From Pseudomonas solani (GTDB taxonomy: Bacteria; Pseudomonadota; Gammaproteobacteria; Pseudomonadales; Pseudomonadaceae): 64,000 bases of DNA. The position numbers and the translations under genes were made by a program. Below, in pieces: positions 53,801-59,218 of the stretch (position 1 is the first letter of the stretch; every line of letters begins with the position of its first letter). The notes under the pieces are model-generated. The model ran no database searches. It had not been told where the DNA came from and saw only the letters and a program-made list of their open reading frames with translations. Location of the stretch: positions 6,258,501-6,322,500 of the forward strand of contig NZ_AP023081.1 in assembly GCF_026072635.1 (NCBI RefSeq). The letters are read 5' to 3'.

Positions 53801-54932
53801 CCTGGTGGGTTCCAACACCAACGCGGCGAACGGCTCGGTCAATGCCACCTTCATCGCCAATGTCATCGACTACGGCCTGAAGAACGGCAGCCCGGTGTTC
53901 AGCGACGACCTCGGTGACAACCGCACCGTCAACAACGGCACCACCATCGGCACATCCAACAACAGCCAGAACAACCTGTACGACTTCCTCACGGCAGCCA
54001 GTACCGGCAACGTCTCCAGCCTCAAGGCCGGCGGGTCGAACCTGGGTGACACCAGTGACGCCATCATCCGCGCTCACGGCTTCATCGACGTCGGCAACGG
54101 CGGAACCTACGACATCCGCATCACGGCGGACGACGGTTACCGCCTGCTGATCGACGGCCAGGACGTCGCCAACGCCGACAAGATCCAGTCCACCACCACC
54201 GACACCTACAAGAACGTCAGCCTCACCGGCGGCTTGCAGGCGCTGGAACTGCTGTACTGGGACCAGGGCGGCTCCGCCACCCTGAAGATCGAGCTCAAGC
54301 CCAGCGGCAGCGATGACTCGGCGTACAAGACCCTCGGTACCGGCGATTACCAGCTGTTCCAGGCCACCACCCTGTCCAGCGGCCAGGAATTCGTGGAAAC
54401 CAGCACCGGCTGGGCGGTTCACACCATCCAGACCACCACCGGCACCGAAGCCAGCGACCTGATCAATGGCAGCAAGTACTCCGACATCATCAACGGCGGC
54501 AACGGCCACGACGTGCTCTACGGCAACGCTGGCAACGACCTGCTCAACGGTGGTGACGGCAACGACCTGCTGATCGGCGGTATCGGCAACGACACCCTCA
54601 CCGGTGGCGCAGGCGCGGACGTCTTCATGTGGAAGGCGGGCGATGTCGGCAACGACGTGATCAAGGACTTCAACGCCACCCAGGGCGACCGCATCGACCT
54701 CAGCGACCTGCTGCCCGATGCCGCGCACTCCGGCAACCTCCTCGATTACCTCAAGGTCGACACCGCCACCAGCACCCTGCAGGTGAGCACCACCGGCAAC
54801 GTCAACAGCGGCGCCGATGTGACCATCAAGCTCGAAGGCGTGGACCTGACCCAGTACGGTTCCACCTCCTCGCAGATCGTCAGCTCCCTGGTGGCCGGCT
54901 CCGACCCGCTGGTGAAGACCGAGCACCACTGA
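38871..54932 (+). CDS. lapA: LapA-type giant biofilm adhesin (5,353 aa)
   Basis: A type I-secreted RTX adhesin. Residues 1-100 (MSSVVAIVKSVVGQVVAVSP, RIFQGDQLITGAAGMVTLEL) are the retention module that jams in LapE. TAAG at 106-109 is the LapG cleavage site. A very long array of Ig/VCBS/cadherin-like repeats follows, with NDAPV junctions and DxDGD calcium-type motifs. Three PA14-like domains are seen: about residues 2097-2265 (LKGNYYAYREGTDGG), 3448-3590 and 4937-5143 (LTGEYWGYSENGTSRP). Cadherin-like tandem repeats fill 3948-4471 and a lectin-like domain lies near 4638-4800. RTX nonapeptides occupy about 5187-5250 (GGNGHDVLYGNAGNDLLNGG), and the C-terminus carries the secretion signal. ATG 38871 follows CAGGAGA. 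The frame is intact throughout. It mediates cell-surface attachment, controlled by LapD/LapG. Confidence 0.96.
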   Translation: MSSVVAIVKSVVGQVVAVSPEGVQRQLIEGDRIFQGDQLITGAAGMVTLELPNGKMLDLGRDTQWSSAEIAPQAADDKPATQAPSADELQKAIAAGVDPTQAFEATAAGGAPAAGGAGGTGTAGGSHSFVLLDATGERVDPTVGFNTEGLAFQAAGGDETQDPLQNVAPEFVDGSGNPITTFNLTTDEDVPLSGTFTSRDANGDLVTFSVTRVPANGTLALNPDGTWTYTPGQDYNGSDSFEVTVSDSRGASTPLTVNVGINPVNDAPVASGTYEANVDDTAAADTFADIKGQLTATDVDDTVLTWSGSAKGAYGELTVNADGSYTYVVNADAVNGLGLGENASENFTVTVKDPSGASDTRVITINFTGTNDTPIATATTADVTEDQSITGNLVATDADKGAVLSYAVDGKAPAGFTLNADGSWAFNAGDAAYQSLAEGETTTVTIQYIVTDEHGAQATNTLTVTVTGVNDPAILGSANVQLTETNAPLSTAGTLSISDVDSPNTFVAQSNVAGTYGTFNIDANGNWSFVANSAFNELNVGQSYSESFKVVSADGTETSVTVTINGTNDAAVLSSANVQLTETNAPVTANGTLTISDVDSPNTFVAQNNVAGNYGTFSIGTDGKWTFVANSAFNELNVGDKRTESFEVSAADGTKTSVTITINGTNDAPVGVADKITLDEDTTATGNVLSNDTDVDSSSLTVTKFSLTNLPFVSFKAGETADLLIGKLTIKANGEFTFVPAKDYNGPVPSITYTLSDGSATSTATLTFDITPVNDAPVNTVPGAQSLNEDSSKSFSLLTGNSIAVRDIDGDQLTTTLSVEHGALTLGPLSGGVSFSGNGTGSITLVGSQAAINAALQGLKYVPAKDYNGQDTLTINTTDGKLSDSDSVTLTIKPVNDAPVATPTTEATTEDAPVIGGKLAATDVDGDTLTYSAKGTLPGGLTLNTDGTWTLDPSHADYQHLAEGASTTLTINFTATDGKLSSSSTLTITVTGVNDKPTITAATAAASEGDGQINGQIAANDVDDGAVLAFSTTANVAGLTLGSDGKWTFDASNAAYDYLKGGEQLVITVPVTVTDEHGASADSTLTITLTGTNDAPVANAVSASGNEDQAARIQVNLSGSDVDGSVTGFTIGSVPANGTLYAGANGGTALKAGDSVTGPVYFVPAKDWNGTTTFEYSAVDNNGAVSADKATATITVAPVNDRPVGVNDSVTLNEDQTATGNVLTNDKDVDGDTLVVTKFNITGFPLVSANAGGTIDLLGTGKLTIKANGDFTFEPAKDYNGPVPSVTYTLSDGSLTSTATLKFDITPVNDAPVNSTPGAQTLAEDGSKVFSLFGNNSVAVSDVDGDKLTTTLSVDHGVLSLGPILANGLTFSGNGTGSITLSGSQAAINAALQGLKYVPAANYNGQDTLTISTSDGKLSDTDSITLNITPVNDAPVASASSATTVEDAPAIGGKLDATDVDGDTLTFTLNNPAPAGFSLNADGTWTFDPSNAAYQALGQGEQLIIQIPFTATDGSLSSGNTLTITVTGVNDVPVVSGAITYGTNEDAAGQVIDLLAKASDADAKDVLSAVDIKETSGNDAAGVTVQGNTLVVDPSRYNYLAKGESVVLTYEYQVSDGKGGLVTTSATVTIDGVNDAPVVSSAIAVDSNEDAASLSVDLLAKASDVDLSDVLGISNFKQVGSGDASGVTLSGNGLQVNPNAYNYLAAGEKLVLTYSYDVVDNNGGITPTTATLTIEGRNDAPVLESTVQSGSITERADGVPGENAGSLTASGDFGFSDADLSNTHTVGTELVSAKDGNGQSVNVLGNLSANISDAAQGDGQGSVHWNYSVAAGALDYLGAGETVTLVYRVTVTDSSGAPVSRDVTITLTGSNDAPVVSGVATTLTHEDASAYSLDLLQHASDEDANDVLSVGNLQQVGSGDASGVSFDAASNSLKIDPSKYDYLAVGEKVVLTYSYEVSDGHGGVTSANASVTIEGRNDAPVVTDTSVTVDEESTGTPLNIAAPTDVDTSNVLTITVSGLPTVGTVTLANGTPVTNGQTLTSAELQGLKYNGPADYKAGDPVGDFKYSVNDGTTTVEGKVTLGVNPINDAPDANDDFGVIAGLKGNYYAYREGTDGGNLENLAGVAAFIAGRTPSATFTATELNYGNGVSSNLGGDQQLQKFLGADAGSLNTDPANSSDAIIQLTGQISLAAGTYQFKVTADDGFSIVIDGKVVAEYNGNQGPTARESATFTLTESGAHNIQIVYWDQGGQAQLKVELRPEGGTYTVVGGSQLTQAGNDVLTTNEDQPLTIEPSTLLGNDTDVDGDSLTILSVQGAKNGTVELVNGKVVFTPAPNFNGTGSFTYTVSDGHGGTDTATVTVGVKPVNDAPVVDSTSLTVAEESVGTNLGLKAPTDVDGNPLTIKVTGLPTLGTVTLADGTTVTNGQTLTSAQLQGLKYNAPADYSAGQAVGNFTYSVNDGTATVNGQVTLGVTPVNDAPVVDSTNLTVNEESIGTDLGLKAPSDVDGDSLTITVTGLPTVGTVTLADGTAVTNGQSLTSAQLQGLKYNAPADYSAGQAVGSFTYSVNDGTVTVSGQVALGVNPVNDAPVADSANLTVNEESVGTDLGLKAPTDADGDSLTITVTGLPTLGSVTLADGTALINGQTLTSAQLQGLKYNAPADYSAGQAVGSFTYSVNDGTVTVSGQVALGVNPVNDLPVMNDASVNVDEDSSLTSQLNATDADGDTLTYTLKSGTSNGTLVLDTATGEYTYKPNANYNGPDSFTVTVNDGKGGVVDAVVQITVNPINDAPTANPANLSTAEDTPINGKVDARDIDGDTLTYRIASGNGPQNGTLTLFSDGSYSYRPNKDYNGPDAFTVTISDGKGGTTTSLISINVIPVNDAPVTADQAKETDEDQSVSGKIVATDVEGDKLTYIIQAGVDHGSLLLNTVTGEYTYTPNKDYNGNDTFTIRVYDAKGAYADSVVSVKVNPVNDAPVSSPSSISTNEDTPIDGRIVARDADGDALTYSIANGNGPQHGTVTLNADGSYTYQPGKDFNGSDAFTVTIDDGNGGTTTSVVSVTVKPVNDAPVTADQAKETDEDQSVSGKIVASDVDGDKLTYVIQAGVDHGSLLLNTVTGEYTYTPNKDFNGTDTFTIRVYDPKLGYADSVVSIKVNPVNDAPTSSPSSVSTDEDTPIDGKVTARDVDGDTLTYSIANGNGPQHGTVTLNADGTYTYQPAKDFNGSDAFTVTISDGNGGTTTSVVSVTVKPVNDAPVAPDSTASVDEDGTLTSRITATDAEGDSLTYTLKTGTANGSLVLTPNTGEYTYKPNGDYNGPDSFVVTVSDGKGGVVDTVVNITVNPVNDAPTAANDTASTLEDSAVTIDVLANDRDTDGDSLTLTGANAQHGSVSIVDGKLVYTPTGDYSGADTITYTVTDGKGGNSTATVQVGIQAVADAPNLGAQAPSGNPAATGLLQQSWNNLPLGSGGNGANPATLKSTIDAAGTPASSGNLADAHIDSVNAGVANKLSGLIYLEAGQTYTFSGSGDDSVLVSVGGTTVANATWGGSTGQFSGSYTAQESGYYTLDIYQHNQSGPGTLDVNVKVGNGPVQDLSSANVQLYTKPSDLAGNGLHLSELHGSDGKGYYQLYNVNEGDEDSSIPLSRLTASLKDTDGSESLSVGISQIPEGATLTDGVNSFTATSGSTSTDISSWNLGNLSITPPANYNGTFDLKVTATATEGANGDKASTNLTLPVTVHAVNDAPTSADNTVNTNEDTPRSFTSGDFAFNDVDTGDSLKGIRINSLPASGSLSLGNEAVTVGMIITAAQIASLVYTPAANANGNSSFSFSVQDQSGAFSTPNTMTIQVAALDSAPGLANSTVSFAENIASGSTIADLSDRFTGTDQDRDGEPLFYSITGGNDAGLFSINSSTGVITLANGKTLDYETATQHQLQVSATDGKTPVTATVTIDVTNVNDNGVVITDSNAAANTVAENAANGSTVGLTVLGTDGDAGATITKYELTDNAGGRFAINATTGVVTVADGSKLDYEAATSHNITVKVTSSDGSTNTQVFTINLSNVNDNGVVITDSNAAANTVAENAANGSTVGLTVLGTDGDAGATITKYELTDNAGGRFAINATTGVVTVADGSKLDYEAATSHDITVKVTSSDGSTNTQVFTINLTNVNDNGVVITDSNAAANTVAENAANGSTVGLTVLGTDGDAGATITKYELTDNAGGRFAINATTGVVTVADGSKLDYEAATSHNITVKVTSSDGSTNTQVFTINLTNVNDNGVVITDSNAAANTVAENAANGSTVGLTVLGTDGDAGATITKYELTDNAGGRFAINATTGVVTVADGTKLDYEAATSHNITVKVTSSDGSTNTQVFTINLSNVNDNGVTLSDSDSATNTVAENAATGTRVGVTALGVDGDAGTSVTYALTDNAGGRFAINATTGVVTVADGSKLDYEAATSHTITVLATSSDGSTQSATYSIAVTNVNEAPVVVAGAAVTGNEDTNYVFSWSDFKVSDVDANSSLSIKVESLPGEGKLQVKVGNTWTDVSANTTVTKSVIDGGGLRFVPDSNESGHDSFSNTGVGLNKQTYAEFKYSGSDGSLSTASSTMSIDIAPSADVPTLTVKSAAAANLFTTTWESAPNSDSTSQDVTSATFENWSLVTTGDVRSGGSNVFEVWANGDSMQNQAGNMVTVKLQGTGNNDALELNDAGGSMSQTLGVTRNVATEVGKVYELNLDYAGRLGFDTSFTKIAVYLGSTLVGEYASTSSQTSLNWENIHFSFVGTGNTEALTIKLAGTSTDSSGRGALIDNITLTSSQGVVAGDGGVSGKTSIALANYIGGALTDTDGSESLSYQLSNLSNGSSIVVGGTTLSAVNGVYTLTAAQLATAKLQVSGDVRGDIGLDVKAVSTEPNGSTASTASQHLTLNIVDGGVEHTSYTTNTITMADATGTTSLSGGLTGEYWGYSENGTSRPNLTTLSQVENYIEGRSGNNSSLVGSNTNAANGSVNATFIANVIDYGLKNGSPVFSDDLGDNRTVNNGTTIGTSNNSQNNLYDFLTAASTGNVSSLKAGGSNLGDTSDAIIRAHGFIDVGNGGTYDIRITADDGYRLLIDGQDVANADKIQSTTTDTYKNVSLTGGLQALELLYWDQGGSATLKIELKPSGSDDSAYKTLGTGDYQLFQATTLSSGQEFVETSTGWAVHTIQTTTGTEASDLINGSKYSDIINGGNGHDVLYGNAGNDLLNGGDGNDLLIGGIGNDTLTGGAGADVFMWKAGDVGNDVIKDFNATQGDRIDLSDLLPDAAHSGNLLDYLKVDTATSTLQVSTTGNVNSGADVTIKLEGVDLTQYGSTSSQIVSSLVAGSDPLVKTEHH
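45957..46937 (+). repeat. Three 327-bp tandem repeats within lapA
   Basis: Units start at 45957, 46284 and 46611, each beginning CCGGTSAACGATGC, and encode a 109-residue Ig-like domain (SVNDGT, LTSAQLQGLKYNAPADYSAG). A fourth, more diverged relative lies at about 44800-45130. Confidence 0.85.
47493..48602 (+). repeat. Two 555-bp two-domain repeats within lapA
   Basis: A 185-residue pair of domains (DQAKETDEDQSVSGKIVA, then STNEDTPIDGRIVARDADGD) is repeated at 47493 and 48048 with high similarity. This is a higher-order duplication of a domain pair, not of single domains. Confidence 0.8.
50712..52283 (+). repeat. Tandem 315-bp cadherin-like repeats within lapA
   Basis: Near-identical 315-bp units start at 50712, 51027, 51342 and 51657, followed by a diverged fifth at 51972. 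Each encodes 105 residues (TVAENAANGSTVGLTVLGTD, GGRFAINATTGVVTVADGSK, LDYEAATSH). Between units only scattered, mostly silent changes are seen, so copy number is probably variable between strains. Confidence 0.92.
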
Positions 54933-54947
54933 TCCACCGACAACGCC

Positions 54948-54980
54948 CCTCCCCGTCGCCGTGCACCGGCGGCGGGGAGG
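54948..54980 (+). terminator. Terminator-like hairpin after lapA
   Basis: Arms CCTCCCCGTCGCCG (54948-54961) and CGGCGGCGGGGAGG (54967-54980), 14 bp with one mismatch and a 5-nt loop, 15 bp after the lapA stop. There is no long T run afterwards. Confidence 0.65.
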
Positions 54981-55068
54981 CGGCCGGTTCGCTTTCCCCA
55001 TGTTCCCCACTGGCCTGCGCGTGTAGATTGGCGCAGGTCTTTTCATGTCCTCAGAAAGGGGGTACCCC

Positions 55069-55407
55069 ATGCTTTACGTTCAGCAAGACGACCAGGGTCA
55101 ACTGGTGCGCGTGGAAGCGGCAGAGTTCGAAGGCTTCACCGGCATGCTCCCCGCCGATGACCAGCTCGTGCTCGCCTGGTATTCCAACCAGACCGTCGAA
55201 GCCAGCCTGATGCAGCTCAAGCAGAGCGACCAGGAAATGATCCGGGTACTGGAAGACCTCATCGGCCTGCTGATGACCAAGGGCGTGATCCGCATCACCG
55301 ACCTGCCCCAGGCCGCGCAATCCAAGCTGCTCAGCCGTAACCAGGCACGCGAGGCCCTCGGCGGCCTGAACCGCCTGATCAACGACGAGGAGTCAGGCGT
55401 CATCTGA
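55069..55407 (+). CDS. Small conserved Pseudomonas protein, function unknown
   Basis: A 112-residue soluble protein starting MLYVQQDDQGQLVRVEAAEF and containing a well-ordered helical centre (LKQSDQEMIRVLEDLIGLLM, TKGVIRITDLPQAAQSKLLS). From memory, similar Pseudomonas proteins are sometimes labelled tryptophan synthase beta-like, which is not supported by any catalytic motif here. ATG 55069 follows AGGGGGT. It lies 136 bp after lapA on the same strand, beyond the terminator-like hairpin. Confidence 0.8.
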   Translation: MLYVQQDDQGQLVRVEAAEFEGFTGMLPADDQLVLAWYSNQTVEASLMQLKQSDQEMIRVLEDLIGLLMTKGVIRITDLPQAAQSKLLSRNQAREALGGLNRLINDEESGVI

Positions 55408-55448
55408 CCCGGCCCCTGCCTCCCCCTTTGCCGCCGCTGCGCCGGGCC

Positions 55449-56430
55449 CTACACCGGCAACGGCACATCCGCGCCCACCAGCCCCTCTTCCTGTAGTGCC
55501 AGCCAGAACGCCCGAGGCACCTCGGCCTGCAGTTGCGCCATGTACTGCGCCGGGCGTACCGGTGTCGCGGTGCCGGGAATCACCGACAGCACCGCCGGGT
55601 TGGCCAGGCAGAACTGCAACGCCGCTGCCCGCGAGTCGATACCAAAGCGCTCGCACAGCGCCATCAGGCGCTGCGCCCGGCTATTCACCTCCGCCGGGAT
55701 GCGGTCGTACTCGTAGTGATCGCCCCCGGCCAGCACACCGGAATTGAACGGCCCACCGACGACGATGCCCACGCCGCGCGCTAGGCAGGCGGGAAACAGC
55801 GTCTCCAGCGCCTCGCGGTGGTCCAGCAGGCTGTAGCGCCCGGCCAGCAGGAACAGGTCCGGGTCGGCCTGTTCTTCAGCCACGGGGCGGAACATGTGGC
55901 TCTGTCTGCGTTAGCTGTTGAGGTTTAAAGCAAACGGTTAAGCACGGTGGTTTCCGAGCATTTATGGACTTCTGCCACGTCCACCGCATGGGTTTCGCTC
56001 CGCTCTACCCATCCTACGAAGGTCCGTGCGCACCAAGTGGTGATGCGCTGGGCGAAGAAAGTTGGAGCAGCCACCAAACGCCCCTTCCCAGAAGGCCGAG
56101 TGAATCGTCGTGTAAGGGGTTGAGCGACATGGATGTCGCGAGAGCCGCGATGGGCCAGGGATGGCCCTTCGCGGCGTGCCCCTGGAGCGATGATGGAGCG
56201 AGGGAAGTCTGGCGAAGCCAGACCCGCATGGAGGGGCAAGCCCTTTTGGTTCCTTTTAAGTGGTTCGGCATTCCGACGATTGTCAAAAGGGACTCGCCCG
56301 GGGGGGCGAAACCAGAAGCCCCACCAAACCTCGGCAACCAGCTGGGCTCAGATCCTCTAGCAACACTTAAGCCGAACATATTGCCGAGCGGTGCGCCGCC
56401 CAGCCCGATACTCGGCAGGTGGATGCCCAT
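55449..56430 (-). pseudogene. Aldo/keto reductase broken by deletion and insertion
   Basis: The 5' remnant (56430-56371) has a strong AGGAGG site and codes MGIHLPSIGLGGAPLGNMFG, the start of a D-threo-aldose 1-dehydrogenase/L-fucose dehydrogenase-type aldo/keto reductase. The 3' remnant (55895-55449) codes FRPVAEEQADPDLFLLAGRY to the end (IVVGGPFNSGVLAGG, VIPGTATPVRPAQYMAQL). About 150 central residues, including the catalytic Tyr and Lys, are missing. Some 475 bp of unrelated repeat sequence sits in their place, and the two pieces are in different frames. The gene is not functional. Confidence 0.8.
55896..56370. repeat. Multi-hairpin repeat inserted in the reductase gene
   Basis: A noncoding block with many palindromes. 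These are a CTACCCATCCTACGAA REP-like arm (about 56007-56022), GACATGGATGTC (about 56128), GGGCCAGGGATGGCCC (about 56152), GTCTGGCGAAGCCAGAC (about 56208) and a CTTTTGG/CCAAAAG-type pair around 56245-56290. From memory, this kind of block recurs between genes in Pseudomonas genomes; here it has replaced the middle of a gene. No transposase is encoded. Confidence 0.65.
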
Positions 56431-56541
56431 GGAGCCTCCTGAAGTCCGTGTTCTGGCGTACTTCAGGGGACCGGGCAAAGCGCGGGATGGTTCAAGGCAG
56501 CGGCCGGAAGGCGGGGCCGTGGCGCCCGCCTCCGCCCGGGA

Positions 56542-58491
56542 TCAACGCCAGGGAGCGGGAGCGCCGAACAGCTGGCCCTGGGCACCCTGGATGCCCATTT
56601 CCTGCAGCACCCGCAGCTCGCCCTCGGTCTCGACGCGCTCGGCGATCAGCGGCAGGTCGATACTGTGGGCCGCGCGCTGCATGGCCTCGATGAACAGGCG
56701 CTTGTCGTTCTCGGTGTCGATGGCGCGGATGTGGCTGCCATCCACCTTCAGGTAGGCCAGGCCCAGGCGCGCCAGGTTGCCGATCATGCTGAAGCGACCG
56801 CCGAAGTGCTGCAGGCTGAGGGCGAAACCCAGCTCGCGCAGGCGCCGGGTCAGGCTCTCCAGCACCGCCTGCTCGGGCAACTGGTCTTCCTCCAGTTCCA
56901 GGGTCAGGCGCGGGCCCAGTTGCGGATGCTGACGCAGCAGGTCGAGGGCACGGTTCAGCGCCTTCTCGTCACGCAGCAGCGCGCCGGACAGGTTCAGCGC
57001 CAGGGGCTGGTCGTGGCCGGCCATCTGCGCCAGCACCAGTTCCAGCATCACCAGGTCGAGGCGCGTGGACCAGCCGAAGCGCTCCAGCCAGGGCAGGAAA
57101 CGCCCGGCGGGGATGCTCTCGCCCTGCTCGTCCGGCAGGCGCGACAGCACCTTGTAATGCAACACCCGCGTGGGGTCGCGACTGGCCACCACCGGCTGGA
57201 AGAACAGCTGGAAGCGCCCCTGGGCCAGGGCTTTGTCCAGCAAGGCGTGCCAGGCGTGACGGTCATCGCCGACGTTGCCGGCGCGGGTCTGCTCGATGCA
57301 CGCCCAGGCGCGGTCGGCCTGGCGCTCGGCCTGGGCCAGGGCCTCGTCGGCGAGCATCATCAGGTCCTGCTGCGACTCGCCCGGGGCGAAGGGCACCAGG
57401 CCGATATGGGCCACGGGATGGGTGTCGGTGGCACCGGTGCTGGCCAGGCTACCCAGGGCGCCATCGAGGCGGGTGGCCAGTTGCTCGGCCTCCTCGCGCA
57501 CCAGGCCCGGCGCCAGCAGGATGAACTCGCCACCGCGGCTGCGCGCCAGCAACTGGCCGGCGCCCTGCCCCGCGCTGTTGCGCGCGAGCTGCTCGGCCAC
57601 GGCCTTGAGCAACTGGTCGGTGCGCTGGCCACCCAGGCGCTGGTTGAGGCCGGCCAGGTCGTTGACCCGCAACAGCAGCAGGTAGCCGCTGCTGGCCTGG
57701 TCCTCGGCACTCAGGCGGGCACTGAGCTGCATCTCGAAGTAACGGCGGTTACCCAGGCCGGTGAGGCTGTCCTGGTAGGCCTCGTCGCGCAGGCGCTCGC
57801 TGCGCTCGGCCTGCTCCTGGAACAGCGCCTTGAGCTTCTCCACCATCTGGTTCATCGCCTGCACCACGCGGCGCAGCTCGGGGGTGCGCGGCAACTGCGG
57901 CAGGCTGAGGAATTCGCGACGGGCGATGGCGTGGGACTGCTCCACCATGTAGTCCAGCGGGCGCAGCTGGCGGCGCAGCAGCACGGCGCCGAGGCCAGCG
58001 CTGACCAGGCCGCACAGGGCCAGCCAGCCGAGGCTGCCGAGGGCGCTCTGCCACAGCTTGGCGATGGCGAACATCGGGTGGCTCTGCACCTCGACCCGCG
58101 CGGCCTGGGTCCAGCCACGGCTGACGATGGCATCGCCGCCGGCCGACTCCAGGCCGATCAGCGACACGAACCACTGCGGCACCTGGGCCGCCACCGCGTC
58201 GGGCACGCCGGTGCGCTCCACGATCACCTTGCCGGTGGCCATGTCGATCACACGGATGCGCTCGAAGTAGCCGCTGTCGAAGATCGAACTGACCATCAGC
58301 TCGACCATCGCCGCATCGTCGATGTGCGGCGTCAGCGACAGGCCCAGGGCCGTCGCCGCGTCCTGGGCATGGGAACGCAACTGGTTGACGTACTGCTCGC
58401 GCGAGCTTTCCAGGCTGACCATGAAGCTGCCGCTGAAGGCGACGACCAGGAACAGGCAGATGGCGATCAACAGCTGTTTGAACAGGGACAT
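56542..58491 (-). CDS. lapD: LapD: c-di-GMP receptor controlling LapG
   Basis: A 649-residue inner-membrane protein. Helix 1 (LLIAICLFLVVAFSGSFMV) and helix 2 (about 150-170) bracket a periplasmic output domain containing the LapG-binding region (VPQWFVSLIGLESAGGDAIV). HAMP, a GGDEF-like domain (RGGEF in place of the active signature) and an EAL-like domain follow, in which the EAL motif reads KVL (HYKVLSRLPDE). Both enzymatic domains are degenerate, so it binds c-di-GMP without making or cutting it. When bound it captures LapG and leaves LapA on the cell. It begins ten bases after the lapG stop. Confidence 0.95.
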   Translation of the reverse strand: MSLFKQLLIAICLFLVVAFSGSFMVSLESSREQYVNQLRSHAQDAATALGLSLTPHIDDAAMVELMVSSIFDSGYFERIRVIDMATGKVIVERTGVPDAVAAQVPQWFVSLIGLESAGGDAIVSRGWTQAARVEVQSHPMFAIAKLWQSALGSLGWLALCGLVSAGLGAVLLRRQLRPLDYMVEQSHAIARREFLSLPQLPRTPELRRVVQAMNQMVEKLKALFQEQAERSERLRDEAYQDSLTGLGNRRYFEMQLSARLSAEDQASSGYLLLLRVNDLAGLNQRLGGQRTDQLLKAVAEQLARNSAGQGAGQLLARSRGGEFILLAPGLVREEAEQLATRLDGALGSLASTGATDTHPVAHIGLVPFAPGESQQDLMMLADEALAQAERQADRAWACIEQTRAGNVGDDRHAWHALLDKALAQGRFQLFFQPVVASRDPTRVLHYKVLSRLPDEQGESIPAGRFLPWLERFGWSTRLDLVMLELVLAQMAGHDQPLALNLSGALLRDEKALNRALDLLRQHPQLGPRLTLELEEDQLPEQAVLESLTRRLRELGFALSLQHFGGRFSMIGNLARLGLAYLKVDGSHIRAIDTENDKRLFIEAMQRAAHSIDLPLIAERVETEGELRVLQEMGIQGAQGQLFGAPAPWR

Positions 58492-58501
58492 CTCGACTCC
58501 G

Positions 58502-59200
58502 CTATTCGCTCGTGGGAAAGCCTTCGGCTTTCATCTTTTTCAACAGGTCCTGCCAGCGGGACAGACGCTTGGCGTCGCCCACCTTCTTGCCGCCGCCCTG
58601 GTTGGTCAGCCACAGGCCCTCACCGTTGAAGGCGTAGACCGGCAACAGGTCACTGCGCTGGGACGCCGGCAGGATGCTGCCGATCAGGTTGTCCAGCACC
58701 AGGGGTACCGCGTCGGGTTTCTCGTAATAGGTCAGCACCATGTGCGCCTGGTTCAGGCGCAGTGCCTTGACGTAGGTGATGCGCAGCTTCTCCGCCGGCA
58801 CCCCCAGGTGACGCAGGCTGATGTACTTGGCGATGGCGTAGTCCTCGCAATCGCCCGCCCCGCGGCGCAACGCCTCCACCGGTGTCGCCCAGTAATCCAC
58901 CTGGTTCCACAGGGCGAGGTCATCGGTGAAACGCAGCTTGGCGTTGAAGAAGCGATTGACCTCCTTCAACTGCTCCGCCTCGCTGGCGCCCACCTGGCTG
59001 GCCAGCAGGCGCTGCCAGTCATCGATGCGCTGCTTGCCATCGCCCAGGGGGCCATAGAGGGATTCGGCGCGACGGCTGATCAGGGTGAAATCCCAATCCG
59101 CCTGCAGGGCACCGGCCAGCAAGGCGAACAGCAACAGCAGCGCCGGGCCTATAACGCCCGGCCTACCCGTGCTTCGCCATTTGCCGATACTGCTGAGCAA
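58502..59200 (-). CDS. lapG: LapG: periplasmic cysteine protease cutting LapA
   Basis: A transglutaminase-like (DUF920) protease of about 232 residues. The catalytic Cys is in GAGDCEDYAIAKY, the His in NQAHMVLTYY and the Asp in LVLDNLIGSI. An N-terminal hydrophobic segment (VIGPALLLLFALLAGALQA) exports it. The start is unclear: TTG 59200 has AGGAAA at good spacing, while TTG 59218 would add six residues; no ATG fits. It releases LapA by cutting at TAAG when c-di-GMP falls. It is upstream of and probably co-transcribed with lapD. Confidence 0.92.
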   Translation of the reverse strand: MLSSIGKWRSTGRPGVIGPALLLLFALLAGALQADWDFTLISRRAESLYGPLGDGKQRIDDWQRLLASQVGASEAEQLKEVNRFFNAKLRFTDDLALWNQVDYWATPVEALRRGAGDCEDYAIAKYISLRHLGVPAEKLRITYVKALRLNQAHMVLTYYEKPDAVPLVLDNLIGSILPASQRSDLLPVYAFNGEGLWLTNQGGGKKVGDAKRLSRWQDLLKKMKAEGFPTSE

Positions 59201-59218
59201 AATCCGATTTCCTGCCAA

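Noticed and set aside
38727..55070. 5,447-codon minus-strand reading frame opposite lapA
   Set aside because: Its sequence is low-complexity Gly/Val/Ala/Asp dictated by the lapA codons; lapA has clear domains, ribosome site, secretion signal and partner genes on the plus strand.
55045..55407. Tryptophan synthase beta subunit
   Set aside because: At 112 residues without the PLP lysine motif it cannot be TrpB; the name, where used, looks like an annotation error.
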